This document shows, piece after piece, positions 36,935-49,580 of a stretch of 64,000 nucleotides of DNA; within the stretch, counting starts at the first letter, position 1, and each line of letters begins with the position of its first letter. The notes below the pieces were generated by a model. That model was not told the DNA's origin. It ran no database searches and saw only the letters and a list, made by a program, of their open reading frames with translations. Where the stretch lies: NCBI RefSeq assembly GCF_000259195.1, contig NZ_JH650758.1, forward strand, positions 3,562-67,561. The letters run 5' to 3'. This DNA is from Pseudomonas donghuensis. GTDB taxonomy: Bacteria > Pseudomonadota > Gammaproteobacteria > Pseudomonadales > Pseudomonadaceae. The position numbers and the translations under genes were made by a program.

Positions 36935-37411
36935 CTCGTACTTCTTCACGTTGCCCAGCAGGCCTTCAAGAATGGCGCCGAAGTGATAGGCGGCGGCGCC
37001 CAGGGCCAGGGCCCAGATGGCCGCGCCAATGCCGTTGAGCAGCAGGTAACGGCGTGGCGGATAGCCGGACAGGCCAATGGCCACCGGCATGACCGTGCGC
37101 AGGCCGTAAACGAAGCGGAAACTCAGGACCCAGATGTCCGGGTGGCGACGAATGTGCTCCAGCGCACGGTCGCCCATCATCTGCCAGCGCGGTTTGCGCG
37201 CCAGCAGCTTGCGCCCGTGGCGGCGCCCCATGAAGTACCACAGTTGGTCGCCGGCGTAGCTGCCGAAGAAGGCCACCACGACCACCAGGTTGATATCCAT
37301 ATATCCGCGGAACGCAAGGAAGCCTGCGAGAACCAGGATGGTCTCACCTTCGAAAAACGTACCGAGAAAAAGGGCAAAGTAGCCGAAATCCTGCAGGAAT
37401 TGTTGGAGCAT
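36767..37411 (-). CDS. DedA family membrane protein
   Basis: A 214-residue inner-membrane protein with the DedA/SNARE-assoc features: TFFEGETILVLAGFLAFRG (re-entrant acidic loop), GRRHGRKLLARKPRW and the arginine motif RFVYGLRTVMPVAIGLSGYP, then two C-terminal helices. DedA proteins are lipid scramblases or transporters (undecaprenyl phosphate in related members). The C-terminal tail after the last helix (about 183-214, charged) is encoded within the end of the sterol desaturase-like gene on the other strand. Divergent from hemB. Confidence 0.92.
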   Translation of the reverse strand: MLQQFLQDFGYFALFLGTFFEGETILVLAGFLAFRGYMDINLVVVVAFFGSYAGDQLWYFMGRRHGRKLLARKPRWQMMGDRALEHIRRHPDIWVLSFRFVYGLRTVMPVAIGLSGYPPRRYLLLNGIGAAIWALALGAAAYHFGAILEGLLGNVKKYELWVLGGLLMLGGCLWLRRRFKAARVARKEAAAIEAEQAEQTIAKQQDPTQGSDRP

Positions 37412-37492
37412 TTTCTGGGTGCTGGCGAAATGAACGCGCAGCCTAACCCTTCGTGGCCTTTGGGGAAAGTGTCCAAATGTGTCTCGACGTGA

Positions 37493-38629
<1,137 letters not shown>

Positions 38630-38648
38630 CGCCCTTCAGGAACGCTAG

Positions 38649-40880
38649 ATGAATAACGAAGCACTTACCGACGTTGCAGTGAAAGACGCCCAGCCTGTGC
38701 CCGAGCAGATGATCGAGACCCCGCCGCAGCCGGCTGCGGTTGCGGAGCCGGTGGTCGAGGCCCCGGCACCGGCGCCGGTTGTTGCGCCTGCGATCGTCAT
38801 TCCCGGTCTGGACGACAGCAGCCTGTACATTCACCGCGAATTGTCCCAGCTGCAGTTCAACATCCGCGTGCTGGAACAGGCACTGGATGAGTCCTATCCG
38901 CTGCTGGAGCGGCTGAAGTTCCTGCTGATCTTCTCCAGCAACCTGGATGAGTTCTTCGAAATTCGTGTGGCGGGCCTGAAGAAGCAGATCACCTTCGCCC
39001 GTGAACAGGCCGGCGCCGACGGCTTGCAGCCGCACCAGGCGCTGGCGCGGATCAGCGAGCTGGTGCACGGCGAAGTCGATCGCCAGTACGCGATCCTCAA
39101 CGACGTGCTGCTGCCGGAGCTGGAAAAACACCAGATCCGTTTCATCCGCCGGCGTCACTGGAACACCAAGCTCAAGACCTGGGTGCGGCGGTTCTTCCGT
39201 GACGAGATTGCCCCGATCATCACCCCGATCGGCCTTGACCCGACCCACCCGTTCCCGTTGCTGGTGAACAAGAGCCTGAACTTCATCGTCGAGCTTGAGG
39301 GTGTCGATGCCTTCGGCCGCGATTCGGGCCTGGCGATCATCCCGGCGCCGCGCTTGCTGCCGCGGGTGATCAAGGTGCCGGAAGAGGTCGGTGGGCCTGG
39401 CGACAACTATGTGTTCCTGTCGTCGATGATCCACGCCCATGCCGATGACCTGTTCCAGGGCATGAAGGTCAAGGGCTGCTACCAGTTCCGCCTGACCCGT
39501 AACGCCGACCTGGCGCTGGACTCCGAAGATGTCGAAGACCTGGCCCGGGCCTTGCGCGGCGAGCTGTTCTCGCGCCGGTATGGTGATGCAGTGCGCCTGG
39601 AAGTGGCCGACACCTGCCCCAAGCACCTCTCCGACTACCTGCTCAAGCAGTTCAGCCTGAGCGAGAGCGAGCTGTACCAGGTCAACGGCCCGGTCAACCT
39701 GACCCGGCTGTTCAGCATCACCAGCCTGGACAGCCATCCGGAGCTGCAATACACGCCGTTCACCCCGGCGATCCCCAAGCTGTTGCAGAACAGCGAGAAC
39801 ATTTTCAGCGTGGTCAGCAAGCAGGACATTCTGCTGATGCACCCCTTCGAGTCGTTCACCCCGGTGGTCGACCTGCTGCGCCAGGCCGCCAAGGACCCGC
39901 ACGTTCTGGCTGTGCGCCAGACCCTGTACCGCAGCGGGGCCAACTCGGAGATCGTCGACGCGCTGGTCGACGCCGCGCGTAACGGCAAGGAGGTCACTGC
40001 GGTGATCGAGTTGCGTGCGCGTTTCGACGAAGAGTCCAACCTGCAGATGGCCAGCCGCCTGCAGGCCGCCGGTGCGGTGGTGATCTACGGCGTGGTCGGC
40101 TTCAAGACCCACGCCAAGATGATGCTGATCCTGCGCCGCGAAGCCGGCGAGATCGTCCGCTATGCGCACCTGGGGACCGGTAACTACCACGCCGGTAATG
40201 CCCGCCTGTACACCGACTACAGCCTGCTGACCTCTGACGACGCCCTGTGTGAGGACGTCGGCAAGCTGTTCAGCCAGCTGATCGGCATGGGCAAGACCTT
40301 GCGCATGAAGAAGCTGCTGCACGCGCCGTTCACCCTGAAAAAGGGCATGCTCGACATGATCGCGCGCGAAACCCAGTTCGCCCTCGACGGCAAACCTGCG
40401 CACATCATCGCCAAGTTCAACTCGCTGACCGATCCGAAGATCATCCGCGCGCTGTACAAGGCCAGCCAGTCAGGGGTGCGTATCGACCTGGTGGTGCGCG
40501 GCATGTGCTGCCTGCGCCCGGGCATTGCCGGGGTGTCGCACAACATTCAGGTGCGTTCGATCATCGGCCGCTTCCTCGAGCACACGCGGGTGTTCTACTT
40601 CCTCAATGGCGGCGAAGAGCAGATGTTCCTCTCCAGCGCCGACTGGATGGAGCGCAACCTCGACAAGCGCGTCGAGACCTGCTTCCCGGTCGAGGGCAAG
40701 AAACTGATCCTGCGGGTGAAAAAGGAACTGGAAGGGTATCTGACCGACAACACCCACGCCTGGATCCTGCAGCCGGATGGCCGCTACGTACGCAGCACGC
40801 CAACCGGCAACCAGAACCCGCGCAGTGCCCAGGCCACTCTGCTCGAGCGCCTGAGCAACCCGGTGCTTATCGTACGCTGA
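38649..40880 (+). CDS. ppk: Polyphosphate kinase 1
   Basis: A 743-residue enzyme that polymerises the gamma-phosphate of ATP into polyphosphate. The conserved catalytic histidines are His488 (FKTHAKMML; equivalent to phospho-His435 of E. coli) and His507 ([10 protein letters not shown]). The N, head, C1 and C2 domains are complete. The first 57 or so residues form an Ala/Pro/Val-rich, acidic extension ([20 protein letters not shown]) that the shorter E. coli enzyme lacks. Its 3' end overlaps the convergent ppx by 14 bp. Confidence 0.97.
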   Translation: MNNEALTDVAVKDAQPVPEQMIETPPQPAAVAEPVVEAPAPAPVVAPAIVIPGLDDSSLYIHRELSQLQFNIRVLEQALDESYPLLERLKFLLIFSSNLDEFFEIRVAGLKKQITFAREQAGADGLQPHQALARISELVHGEVDRQYAILNDVLLPELEKHQIRFIRRRHWNTKLKTWVRRFFRDEIAPIITPIGLDPTHPFPLLVNKSLNFIVELEGVDAFGRDSGLAIIPAPRLLPRVIKVPEEVGGPGDNYVFLSSMIHAHADDLFQGMKVKGCYQFRLTRNADLALDSEDVEDLARALRGELFSRRYGDAVRLEVADTCPKHLSDYLLKQFSLSESELYQVNGPVNLTRLFSITSLDSHPELQYTPFTPAIPKLLQNSENIFSVVSKQDILLMHPFESFTPVVDLLRQAAKDPHVLAVRQTLYRSGANSEIVDALVDAARNGKEVTAVIELRARFDEESNLQMASRLQAAGAVVIYGVVGFKTHAKMMLILRREAGEIVRYAHLGTGNYHAGNARLYTDYSLLTSDDALCEDVGKLFSQLIGMGKTLRMKKLLHAPFTLKKGMLDMIARETQFALDGKPAHIIAKFNSLTDPKIIRALYKASQSGVRIDLVVRGMCCLRPGIAGVSHNIQVRSIIGRFLEHTRVFYFLNGGEEQMFLSSADWMERNLDKRVETCFPVEGKKLILRVKKELEGYLTDNTHAWILQPDGRYVRSTPTGNQNPRSAQATLLERLSNPVLIVR

Positions 40881-42375
40881 GGACGAAGCCGACCCGGGCC
40901 AGCCATTCTGCCTCCAGGCCGAAGTCGGCCTGGGTCAGCTGGTTTTCGTCCAGCCAGCCGGCAGGGAACTCGACGTCCAGACTGTCGCCCTTGGCGTGCA
41001 GGGTCACCGTGGGCATCTGCTGGGTGCCGCGGATGTGGTGGAACAGGATCGCAAAGCGCAGCAAGACGCACAGGCGGATCAGCTTGACGGCATCGTCGCC
41101 AAACTCGGCGAACTTGTCCTTGGGAATGTTGCGTCGATGGCCGCGCACCAGCAGCGCCAGCATCAGTTGGTCTTCACGGGAGAAGCCGGCAAGGTCGGAG
41201 TGCTCGATCAGGTAGGCGCCGTGCTTGTGGTAATGATAGTGAGCGATGTCCAGGCCCACTTCATGCACCTTGGCCGCCCAGCCCAGCAGTTCGCGCCAGA
41301 TGCCATCTTCCAGGTCCCAGGCCTTGGCCACCTGGTCGAAGGCATGCAGGGCCTTGCGCTCGACCCGTGCCGCTTGCCCCTGGTCAACGTGGTAGCGCTC
41401 CATCAGCGAGGTCAGGGTGCGTTCACGCACGTCTTCGTGGTGGTGGCGGCCGAGCAGGTCGTAGAGCACGCCTTCGCGCAGGGCGCCGTCGCAGTGGTCC
41501 ATGCGCTGCAGCTCAAGGGCGTCGAAAATCGCTTCGAGAATCGCCAGGCCCGCCGGGAAGATCGCCCGGCGGTCGGGTTTGACCCCGTCGAAGTCGATCT
41601 TGTCGGTTTCCCCCAGCTTGAACAGCTTACGCTTGAGCCAGGCCAGGCCTTCGGCATTGACCTCGCCGCTGCCCATGCCACCGGACTTGAGCGCCAGGCC
41701 GATGGCACGAATGGTCCCCGAGGAGCCGATGGCTTCGTCCCAGGTCAGGCGGTGCAGGGCGTTCTCGATGCTCATCAGTTCAAGGCGCGCGGCAGTGTAG
41801 GCCTGGGCGTAGCGCGCCGGGGTGATCTTGCCATCGCGGAAATAGCGCTGGGTGTAGCTGACGCAACCCATTTGCAGGCTTTCGCGCAGCAGCGGCTCGA
41901 AACGTTGGCCAATGATGAATTCGGTACTGCCGCCGCCAATGTCGGCGACCAGGCGCTTGCCCGGGGTGTCAGCCAGGGTGTGCGAGACACCGAGGTAGAT
42001 CAGGCGGGCTTCTTCACGGCCAGAGATGACCTCCACCGGATGGCCGAGAATGGCCTCGGCGCGGCGGATGAATTCGCCGCGGTTGCGCGCCTCGCGCAGG
42101 GCGTTGGTGCCGACGATGCGCACGGCGCCATCGGGCAGGCCGTTGATCAGCTGGGCAAAGCGCTTGAGGCAGTCCAGGCCGCGTTGCATGGACTCTTCAC
42201 TGAGCAGGCGCTCTTCGTTGATGCCGGCGGCCAGCTGAACCTTTTCGCCGAGCCGCTCTAGGATGCGGATCTCGCTATGGTGGGCCTTGGCGACCACCAT
42301 GTGAAAACTGTTGGAGCCCAGGTCTATGGCAGCGATCAAGGACAGATTCTTGGCTGTGGTTTGCGGCATGGTCAT
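40867..42375 (-). CDS. ppx: Exopolyphosphatase
   Basis: A 502-residue Ppx/GppA enzyme that removes terminal phosphate from polyphosphate. The ASKHA-fold phosphate loops [14 protein letters not shown] (about 15-28) and [12 protein letters not shown] (about 142-153) are visible. A C-terminal HD-like helical part (from about residue 310) has [20 protein letters not shown]. It is convergent with ppk, so synthesis and breakdown genes are adjacent but not in one operon, as is typical for Pseudomonas and unlike E. coli ppk-ppx. Confidence 0.96.
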   Translation of the reverse strand: MTMPQTTAKNLSLIAAIDLGSNSFHMVVAKAHHSEIRILERLGEKVQLAAGINEERLLSEESMQRGLDCLKRFAQLINGLPDGAVRIVGTNALREARNRGEFIRRAEAILGHPVEVISGREEARLIYLGVSHTLADTPGKRLVADIGGGSTEFIIGQRFEPLLRESLQMGCVSYTQRYFRDGKITPARYAQAYTAARLELMSIENALHRLTWDEAIGSSGTIRAIGLALKSGGMGSGEVNAEGLAWLKRKLFKLGETDKIDFDGVKPDRRAIFPAGLAILEAIFDALELQRMDHCDGALREGVLYDLLGRHHHEDVRERTLTSLMERYHVDQGQAARVERKALHAFDQVAKAWDLEDGIWRELLGWAAKVHEVGLDIAHYHYHKHGAYLIEHSDLAGFSREDQLMLALLVRGHRRNIPKDKFAEFGDDAVKLIRLCVLLRFAILFHHIRGTQQMPTVTLHAKGDSLDVEFPAGWLDENQLTQADFGLEAEWLARVGFVLSVR

Positions 42376-42610
42376 GGGTTCTCGGTCGATAACCCGGCAA
42401 TCCTGCCACGATCCGGCGCTGGCGCCAACGCGCAGCGTATCAAGGCTTGATATGGGGCAGGTTGTGCGGGAAATATGACTTTCCCGTGACAGCAGCGATA
42501 TGCGCGGTCATGCACAACTATAGTTACACTCAATCGTTCCCGGCTTCCTGTAGTGAGCCGGTGCGGCTATGATGGGCCACGTTTTTTTGCTTACGACCTT
42601 GGAGACTTCC

Positions 42611-42940
42611 ATGAGCAGCGATCTTATCAAACACGTCACCGACGCCACCTTCGAAGCCGAAGTCCTGAAGGCTGAAGGCCCGGTGCTGGTCGACTACTGG
42701 GCTGAATGGTGCGGCCCTTGCAAAATGATCGCGCCGGTTCTGGACGACATCGCCGCTACCTACCAGGGCAAACTGATCGTCGCCAAGCTGAACATCGACG
42801 ACAATCAGGAAACCCCGGCCAAGCATGGCGTACGTGGCATCCCGACGCTGATGCTGTTCAAGAATGGCAACGTCGAGGCCACCAAGGTCGGTGCACTGTC
42901 GAAATCTCAGCTGGCAGCCTTCCTGGACGCCAATATCTGA
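42611..42940 (+). CDS. trxA: Thioredoxin 1
   Basis: A 109-residue thioredoxin with active site WCGPC ([10 protein letters not shown], cysteines 34 and 37) and the cis-proline region [11 protein letters not shown]. It is the general cytoplasmic disulfide reductase fed by thioredoxin reductase. The start MSSDLIKHV follows CTTGGAGAC. It is followed by an intrinsic terminator and then rho, the same trxA-rho order as in E. coli. Confidence 0.98.
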   Translation: MSSDLIKHVTDATFEAEVLKAEGPVLVDYWAEWCGPCKMIAPVLDDIAATYQGKLIVAKLNIDDNQETPAKHGVRGIPTLMLFKNGNVEATKVGALSKSQLAAFLDANI

Positions 42941-42948
42941 GTCAAAAA

Positions 42949-42975
42949 AGCCCCGCATTCGTCGGGGCTTTTCTT
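42949..42975 (+). terminator. Intrinsic terminator of trxA
   Basis: Hairpin AGCCCCG-CATTCGT-CGGGGCT followed by TTTCTTT, preceded by an A-run. Confidence 0.9.
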
Positions 42976-43169
42976 TATCTGGTGACTAGACGCCAGAAAA
43001 AGCAGGTGTTACATTCGGCCTCGCACTGTTTCTTCGGTGCCCTCTGCACGCCGTCGCCGACGCATCCCTAATTCGAATCAGTACGCGATCCTGTCGCCTT
43101 CTTTGCGGCGCGGCTTCATTAAGCCAGAAGCTTAATTCCCCCTTCTTACATGATTACGTCACTCCCCTT

Positions 43170-44429
<1,260 letters not shown>

Positions 44430-44447
44430 ACTGTTGCGCTGGGCAAG

Positions 44448-44469
44448 AGCCGGGGCGACCCGGCTTTTT
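44448..44469 (+). terminator. Intrinsic terminator of rho
   Basis: Hairpin AGCCGGG-GCGA-CCCGGCT followed by TTTTGC, 18 bp after the stop. Confidence 0.85.
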
Positions 44470-44558
44470 GCTATCTGTACTTTGGCTATTCTGAGCAGCC
44501 GAGTTCGGCGCTACACTCTGCAGCCCGACCGCTACGGCAGCCAATACGAGGCTTTTGC

Positions 44559-46025
44559 ATGCAGTATCGCGATTTGCGCGACTTTATCCGTGGCCTGGAA
44601 CAGCGCGGCGAACTCAAGCGCATCCAGGTGCCGATCTCTCCAGTCTTGGAAATGACCGAAGTCTGTGACCGCACCCTGCGCGCCAAAGGCCCGGCCCTGC
44701 TGTTCGAAAAGCCAACCGGCTTCGACATTCCAGTGCTTGGCAACTTGTTCGGCACCCCGGAACGGGTGGCCATGGGCATGGGCGCCGAGTCGGTCAGCGA
44801 ACTGCGTGAAATCGGCAAGCTGCTGGCCTTCCTCAAGGAGCCCGAGCCGCCGAAAGGCCTCAAGGACGCCTGGTCGAAGCTGCCGATCTTCAAGAAGGTG
44901 GTGTCCATGGCGCCCAAGGTGGTCAAGGATGCGCCATGCCATGAAGTGGTCATCGAAGGCGACGATGTCGACCTCGGCCTGCTGCCGGTGCAGCACTGCT
45001 GGCCGGGCGATGTTGCGCCGCTGATCACCTGGGGCCTGACGGTTACCCGCGGGCCTAACAAGGACCGCCAGAACCTGGGCATCTATCGTCAGCAGGTGAT
45101 CGGCCGTAACAAGGTCATCATGCGCTGGTTGAGCCACCGCGGCGGTGCCCTGGACTATCGCGAATGGTGTGAAAAGCACCCTGGCCAACCCTTCCCGGTG
45201 GCCGTGGCCCTGGGCGCGGACCCGGCGACCATCCTCGGCGCCGTGACGCCGGTGCCCGACACCCTCTCCGAGTACGCCTTTGCCGGCCTGCTGCGCGGTA
45301 ACCGTACCGAGCTGGTCAAGTGCCGTGGCAGCGACCTGCAGGTGCCGGCCACTGCCGAAATCATCCTCGAAGGCGTAATCCATCCGGGCGAAATGGCCCC
45401 GGAAGGTCCATACGGCGACCATACGGGTTACTACAACGAAGTCGACAGCTTCCCGGTGTTCACTGTCGAGCGCATCACTCACCGCAGCAAGCCGATCTAC
45501 CACAGCACCTACACCGGCCGTCCGCCGGATGAGCCAGCGATTCTCGGCGTTGCCTTGAACGAAGTGTTCGTGCCGATCCTGCAGAAGCAGTTCCCGGAGA
45601 TCACCGACTTCTACCTGCCGCCTGAGGGGTGTTCGTACCGCATGGCGGTGGTGACCATGAAAAAGCAGTATCCAGGCCACGCCAAGCGCGTGATGCTGGG
45701 TGTCTGGTCGTTTTTGCGACAGTTCATGTACACCAAGTTCGTTATCGTTACCGACGACGATATCAATGCACGGGACTGGAACGATGTGATCTGGGCGATC
45801 ACCACGCGCATGGACCCCAAGCGCGATACGGTGATGATCGACAACACACCGATCGATTACCTGGATTTCGCCTCGCCCGTGTCCGGGCTGGGTTCGAAAA
45901 TGGGCCTGGACGCCACCCACAAGTGGCCGGGTGAAACCACGCGCGAGTGGGGACGGGTCATCGTCAAGGATGAAGCCGTCACCCGGCGGATCGATGAGCT
46001 GTGGCATCAGTTGGGAATAGACTAA
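44559..46025 (+). CDS. ubiD: UbiD family decarboxylase
   Basis: A 488-residue prenylated-FMN decarboxylase, the length of E. coli UbiD, which acts on 3-polyprenyl-4-hydroxybenzoate in ubiquinone synthesis. Motifs include the prFMN/Mn-binding region [19 protein letters not shown] and the acidic catalytic set in [16 protein letters not shown] (E-x-P and D/H). The cofactor is made by UbiX, not seen here. Its stop abuts the ATG of the reductase gene with no gap, so the two are co-transcribed. Confidence 0.97.
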   Translation: MQYRDLRDFIRGLEQRGELKRIQVPISPVLEMTEVCDRTLRAKGPALLFEKPTGFDIPVLGNLFGTPERVAMGMGAESVSELREIGKLLAFLKEPEPPKGLKDAWSKLPIFKKVVSMAPKVVKDAPCHEVVIEGDDVDLGLLPVQHCWPGDVAPLITWGLTVTRGPNKDRQNLGIYRQQVIGRNKVIMRWLSHRGGALDYREWCEKHPGQPFPVAVALGADPATILGAVTPVPDTLSEYAFAGLLRGNRTELVKCRGSDLQVPATAEIILEGVIHPGEMAPEGPYGDHTGYYNEVDSFPVFTVERITHRSKPIYHSTYTGRPPDEPAILGVALNEVFVPILQKQFPEITDFYLPPEGCSYRMAVVTMKKQYPGHAKRVMLGVWSFLRQFMYTKFVIVTDDDINARDWNDVIWAITTRMDPKRDTVMIDNTPIDYLDFASPVSGLGSKMGLDATHKWPGETTREWGRVIVKDEAVTRRIDELWHQLGID

Positions 46026-46994
46026 ATGCAGGTAACCTTGCAGCCGTCCGGGGCCGTACTGGCGCTACAACCCGGGGAAAGGATTCTCGATGCGGCGCGG
46101 CGCCTGGGCTACGACTGCCCGCAGAGCTGCCGCAACGGTAACTGCCATGTCTGTGCCGCGCTGCTGGTTGAAGGCCGGGTGCGCCAGGATGGCGTTGAAC
46201 GTGATCATGGCGAACTGTTCACCTGTATCGCCGAGCCCCTGGAGGACTGTGTCTTGTTGTGGGATGGCGTGCTGGCCCTGGGCGAGCTGCCGGTACGGAC
46301 ACTGGCCTGCCAGCTCAGCGAATGTGTTGAAGTCGGCGGCGATGTCTGGCGCGTACGGCTGCGTGCGCCAGCCGGCAAGCCTCCGCGCTACCACGCTGGC
46401 CAGTACCTGATGATCGAGCGTGACAGCGGCGACAAGGCCGCTTTCTCGCTGGCCTCGGCGCCACACAGTGGCCGCGACCTCGAGCTGCATGTGCTGGCCC
46501 GTGAGAACAGCGCCCTGGAGCTGATTGCCCAGTTGCAGCGCACACGCATGGCGCGAATCGAAATGCCCTTTGGTGACACCCACCTGGCGCAATTGCCTGA
46601 CGGCCCGCTGGTGCTGATCGCTGCCGGTACCGGCATGGCGCAGATGCACAGCCTGATCGAGCACTGCCGCGCCAGTGGTTTCAAGCACCCGGTGCACTTG
46701 TACTGGGGCGTACGTCTGCCGGATGACTTCTACCAGATCGAACACTGGGCCGAATGGCAGCACCTGCCCAACTTGTTCCTGCACAAGGTGGTCAGTGACC
46801 TGTGTGGCTGGGAGGGGCGTTGCGGTCTGCTGCACGAGGCCGTCTGTGAGGACATCAGCGACCTGGCGAGTGTGCATGTCTATGCCAGCGGCTCGCCGAA
46901 CATGATCTATGCCACCCTCGATGCCCTGGTCGATGCCGGCATGGATGCGCATCAAATGCGCGCCGATGTATTTGCTTATGCGCCGCGCAATTGA
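46026..46994 (+). CDS. Ferredoxin-flavin reductase (2Fe-2S domain fused to Fre-like reductase)
   Basis: A 322-residue protein. The N-terminal plant-type [2Fe-2S] domain (1-85) has a CPQSCRNGNCHVC cluster and a fourth Cys in LFTC. The C-terminal flavin/NAD(P)H module (about 95-320) closely follows E. coli Fre (HAGQYLMIERD, VLIAAGTGMAQMHS, HLYWGVR). In the FAD motif RxxS, Fre has DKRPFSMAS while this protein has DKAAFSLAS, so the arginine is replaced. It is often annotated as CDP-6-deoxyglucoseen reductase, but the ubiD linkage argues for a role in electron supply or flavin reduction. Start directly after the ubiD stop. Confidence 0.87.
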   Translation: MQVTLQPSGAVLALQPGERILDAARRLGYDCPQSCRNGNCHVCAALLVEGRVRQDGVERDHGELFTCIAEPLEDCVLLWDGVLALGELPVRTLACQLSECVEVGGDVWRVRLRAPAGKPPRYHAGQYLMIERDSGDKAAFSLASAPHSGRDLELHVLARENSALELIAQLQRTRMARIEMPFGDTHLAQLPDGPLVLIAAGTGMAQMHSLIEHCRASGFKHPVHLYWGVRLPDDFYQIEHWAEWQHLPNLFLHKVVSDLCGWEGRCGLLHEAVCEDISDLASVHVYASGSPNMIYATLDALVDAGMDAHQMRADVFAYAPRN

Positions 46995-47006
46995 ATGAAG
47001 GAATAA

Positions 47007-47034
47007 GGCACGCTGCAACAGCGTGCCGGTTTAA
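47007..47034 (+). terminator. Intrinsic terminator of ubiD-reductase
   Basis: A perfect 9-bp stem GGCACGCTG-CAA-CAGCGTGCC followed by the weak T-rich stretch GGTTTAAAT, 12 bp after the reductase stop. The remaining gap to 47270 shows no gene. Confidence 0.75.
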
Positions 47035-47270
47035 ATAACTGTCGGCACGGCCGTCGGTTATAAGCCACTTATTATTGCCAACACCGAAAATAACTTTCGC
47101 TACACTTGAAACAGTGCACCTGTTATCGCACCTGTCCGGCCATTATTGCCGCCGCAGGGCACCGGGGGCTTGTATTCCGGCGCTTATCTGCCGTACGGTA
47201 ACTCTGTGCACAGTGCTTTGCCTTTATAGTGCGGAGCGTTGTTAATTCATGGGGAAGTGTGGCGACAGCT

Positions 47271-47921
47271 ATGTCGGCGATCGAAACGGTATCTTTGAAT
47301 GTGACCTATCCGCCGTTGCTTGATTTCGGCGAGCAATTAACCCGCGAGCAACTTGTACATTCGGTCCAGCACACCATGTCCCGGCATCAGGGTGGCCCGG
47401 TGTGGTTGTTTGCCTACGGTTCGTTGATCTGGCGTCCGGAGTGCAATGCCGTTGAGCGGCGGCGGGCACGGGTGCACGGTTATCATCGCGGGTTGTATTT
47501 GTGGTCCCATGAACATCGCGGCACGCCGGAGTGCCCGGGCCTGGTGTTCGGCCTGGATCGCGGCGGTTCGTGCAGCGGTTTCGCCTACCGCTTGCCGGAC
47601 GACTGCCTGGAAGAATCGCTGCTGGCCTTGTGGCAACGGGAGATGCCTTACCCGGCCTATCGTCCGCACTGGCTCAATTGTCGTCTTGAGGATGGCAGCA
47701 AGGTCCAGGCCCTGGGCTTCGTACTCGAACGCCACTTGCCGTGCTACGCCGGCAACTTGCCGGACACCTTGCTCAGTCAGATCTTTGCCAGTGCCAAGGG
47801 CCGTTATGGCACTACCCGCGACTATGTCGAGCAGACCCTCGATGCCCTGCGCAGCCACGCCATGCCCGATCGTAATCTCGAGGCGCGGTTCCGGCGCTGT
47901 CATTCACTTCGGGAGGTTTGA
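47271..47921 (+). CDS. ChaC-like gamma-glutamylcyclotransferase
   Basis: A 216-residue ChaC-family protein with the substrate loop VWLFAYGSLIWRPE (about 43-56) and the catalytic Glu region in the GGCT fold. ChaC enzymes cleave glutathione to 5-oxoproline and Cys-Gly. The start is uncertain: ATG 47271 (MSAIETVS) is preceded by GGGGAAG at 13 bp, while an in-frame GTG at 47229 would add 14 residues. A pair of REP elements follows. Bacterial members are less well studied than the eukaryotic enzymes. Confidence 0.88.
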   Translation: MSAIETVSLNVTYPPLLDFGEQLTREQLVHSVQHTMSRHQGGPVWLFAYGSLIWRPECNAVERRRARVHGYHRGLYLWSHEHRGTPECPGLVFGLDRGGSCSGFAYRLPDDCLEESLLALWQREMPYPAYRPHWLNCRLEDGSKVQALGFVLERHLPCYAGNLPDTLLSQIFASAKGRYGTTRDYVEQTLDALRSHAMPDRNLEARFRRCHSLREV

Positions 47922-47930
47922 GGCGGCAAG

Positions 47931-48028
47931 ACCGGCTCCCACAGTGTCCAGTGTCTACCTTGAAGCGGTGGGCCTGACAAAGTCCCTTGTGGGAGCTGGC
48001 TTGCCAGCGATCGAGCGCGAAGCGGTCG
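47931..48028. repeat. REP elements
   Basis: A partial minus-oriented copy (GACCGGCTCCCACAGTG, about 47938-47945 core) and a full plus-oriented copy (GTGGGAGCTGGCTTGCCAGC from about 47989, then GATCGAGCGCGAAGCGGTCGC) lie between convergent genes. Confidence 0.8.
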
Positions 48029-48041
48029 CAATCCGCGGCCT

Positions 48042-49019
48042 TTAGGCCATGGTTACCACCAGCTTGCCCACCGCCTTGCGCTGCCCCAGCATCTCGATAG
48101 CCGCACCGGCTTTAGCCAGCGGGAAGGTCTGCGATACCAGCGGCTTGAGTTTGCCCTCGGCGTACCAGGCAAACAGCTGCTGGAAGTTCGCCGCATTGTC
48201 AGCCGGCTGGCGCTGGGCAAAGGCGCCCCAGAACACCCCGAGCACCGCTGCGCCCTTGAGCAGCGCCAGGTTTACCGGCAGCTCTGGAATACGCCCGCTG
48301 GCAAACCCGACTACCAGCAAGCGACCATTCCAGGCGATCCCGCGCACCGCTTGATCAAACAAGTCACCACCCACCGGGTCGTAGATCACATCAACGCCGT
48401 TACCGCCCGTCAGGCGCTTGATCTCGTCCTTGAGGCTGGCTTGGCCGTAGTTGATCAGCTCGTCGGCGCCGGCGGCCTTGGCTACGGCCAGCTTCTCGGC
48501 GCTGCTGGCAGCGGCGATCACCCGCGCGCCCATGGCCTTGCCGATTTCTACCGCCGCCAGGCCCACGCCGCCGGAGGCACCCAGTACCAGCAGGGTTTCC
48601 CCGGCCTTGAGCTGGCCGCGCTGGCTCAGGGCATGCATCGACGTGCCGTAGGTCATGCCGAAGGCCGCGGCGGTGGTGAAGTCCATCTGCGCCGGGATCG
48701 GCAGCACGTTATAGGCCGGCACCGCTACCTGTTCGGCAAAACTGCCCCAACCGGTCAGGGCCATGACCCGATCGCCAACCTTCAGGTTGCCGGCCTTTTC
48801 ACCCACGGCACTGACCACGCCGGCTGCTTCGCCTCCGGGCGAGAACGGCAGCGGCGGTTGGAACTGGTACTTGCCTTCGATGATCAGGGTGTCGGGAAAG
48901 TTGACCCCGGCGGCCTGCACGTCGAGCAGGATCTCATTCTTCTTCGGCACGGGGCTGGCGACTTCTTCCAGAACCAGGTTTTGCGCCGGACCAAGGGCTT
49001 TGCACAACACTGCTTTCAT
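48042..49019 (-). CDS. NADPH:quinone oxidoreductase-like MDR protein
   Basis: A 325-residue medium-chain dehydrogenase/reductase with an N-terminal GroES-like domain (PGGEAAGVVSAVG) and a Rossmann domain with the cofactor loop VLGASGGVGLAAVEIGKAMG. It has no catalytic zinc cysteine cluster, which fits the quinone oxidoreductase branch (QorA/zeta-crystallin). The ATG at 49019 (MKAVLCKALGPAQ) has AAAGGAATAGTC upstream. Substrate unknown. The gene stands alone. Confidence 0.92.
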   Translation of the reverse strand: MKAVLCKALGPAQNLVLEEVASPVPKKNEILLDVQAAGVNFPDTLIIEGKYQFQPPLPFSPGGEAAGVVSAVGEKAGNLKVGDRVMALTGWGSFAEQVAVPAYNVLPIPAQMDFTTAAAFGMTYGTSMHALSQRGQLKAGETLLVLGASGGVGLAAVEIGKAMGARVIAAASSAEKLAVAKAAGADELINYGQASLKDEIKRLTGGNGVDVIYDPVGGDLFDQAVRGIAWNGRLLVVGFASGRIPELPVNLALLKGAAVLGVFWGAFAQRQPADNAANFQQLFAWYAEGKLKPLVSQTFPLAKAGAAIEMLGQRKAVGKLVVTMA

Positions 49020-49175
49020 CGGGACTATTCCTTTGCGCGTAGTGGCCGATAAGTGTAGGTGGGCGAGGTGCCGGGTCAACGAGCATGGCCCGCCCTGATA
49101 GGCCGGCATAAGCCCGGGCTTGGGTTTGACCGGTGCGCTGGGTATGCTGGCGCCAACTGTATGAGGAGCGAATTC

Positions 49176-49580
49176 GTGAAAGCGTGGATCTTGATGGTAC
49201 TGGCGCTGATGCTGCCGATGGCGGCCCAGGCCGAGGAAGCCAAGGAAGGGGAGCCGAAGGTCTCCTACATTTCCCTTACCCCGCCTTTTGTCGGCAACTA
49301 CGCCCTGGATGGCGGGCCGAAACTGCGCGTGTACAAGGCCGACGTGGCCCTGCGGGTCAACAGCGATGCCGCCGCCGCAGCGGTGCGTCATCACGAGCCG
49401 CTGATCCGCAATCAGCTGGTGGCCCTGTTCACCCAGCAGAACCTCGAGAGCATGAGCAATGTCGAGGCCAAGGAAAAACTGCGTCAGGAAGCCCTGAAGC
49501 AAGTCCAGCAGGTGCTCGAAAACGAAGAAGGCAAGCCGACCGTCGACGACTTGCTGTTCAACAACCTGATCGTTCAGTAA
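49176..49580 (+). CDS. FliL-like periplasmic protein
   Basis: A 134-residue protein. A GTG start at 49176 is preceded by GAGGAG 7 bp upstream, a better context than the ATG at 49161, which overlaps that site. A signal peptide (about 1-20, VKAWILMVLALMLPMAAQA) is followed by a FliL domain (VSYISLTPPFVGNYALDGGP, HHEPLIRNQLVALF, VDDLLFNNLIVQ). True FliL is membrane-anchored at the flagellar stator. This copy is apparently secreted to the periplasm and lies outside any flagellar operon. Its stop abuts the end of the opposing permease gene. Confidence 0.87.
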   Translation: MKAWILMVLALMLPMAAQAEEAKEGEPKVSYISLTPPFVGNYALDGGPKLRVYKADVALRVNSDAAAAAVRHHEPLIRNQLVALFTQQNLESMSNVEAKEKLRQEALKQVQQVLENEEGKPTVDDLLFNNLIVQ

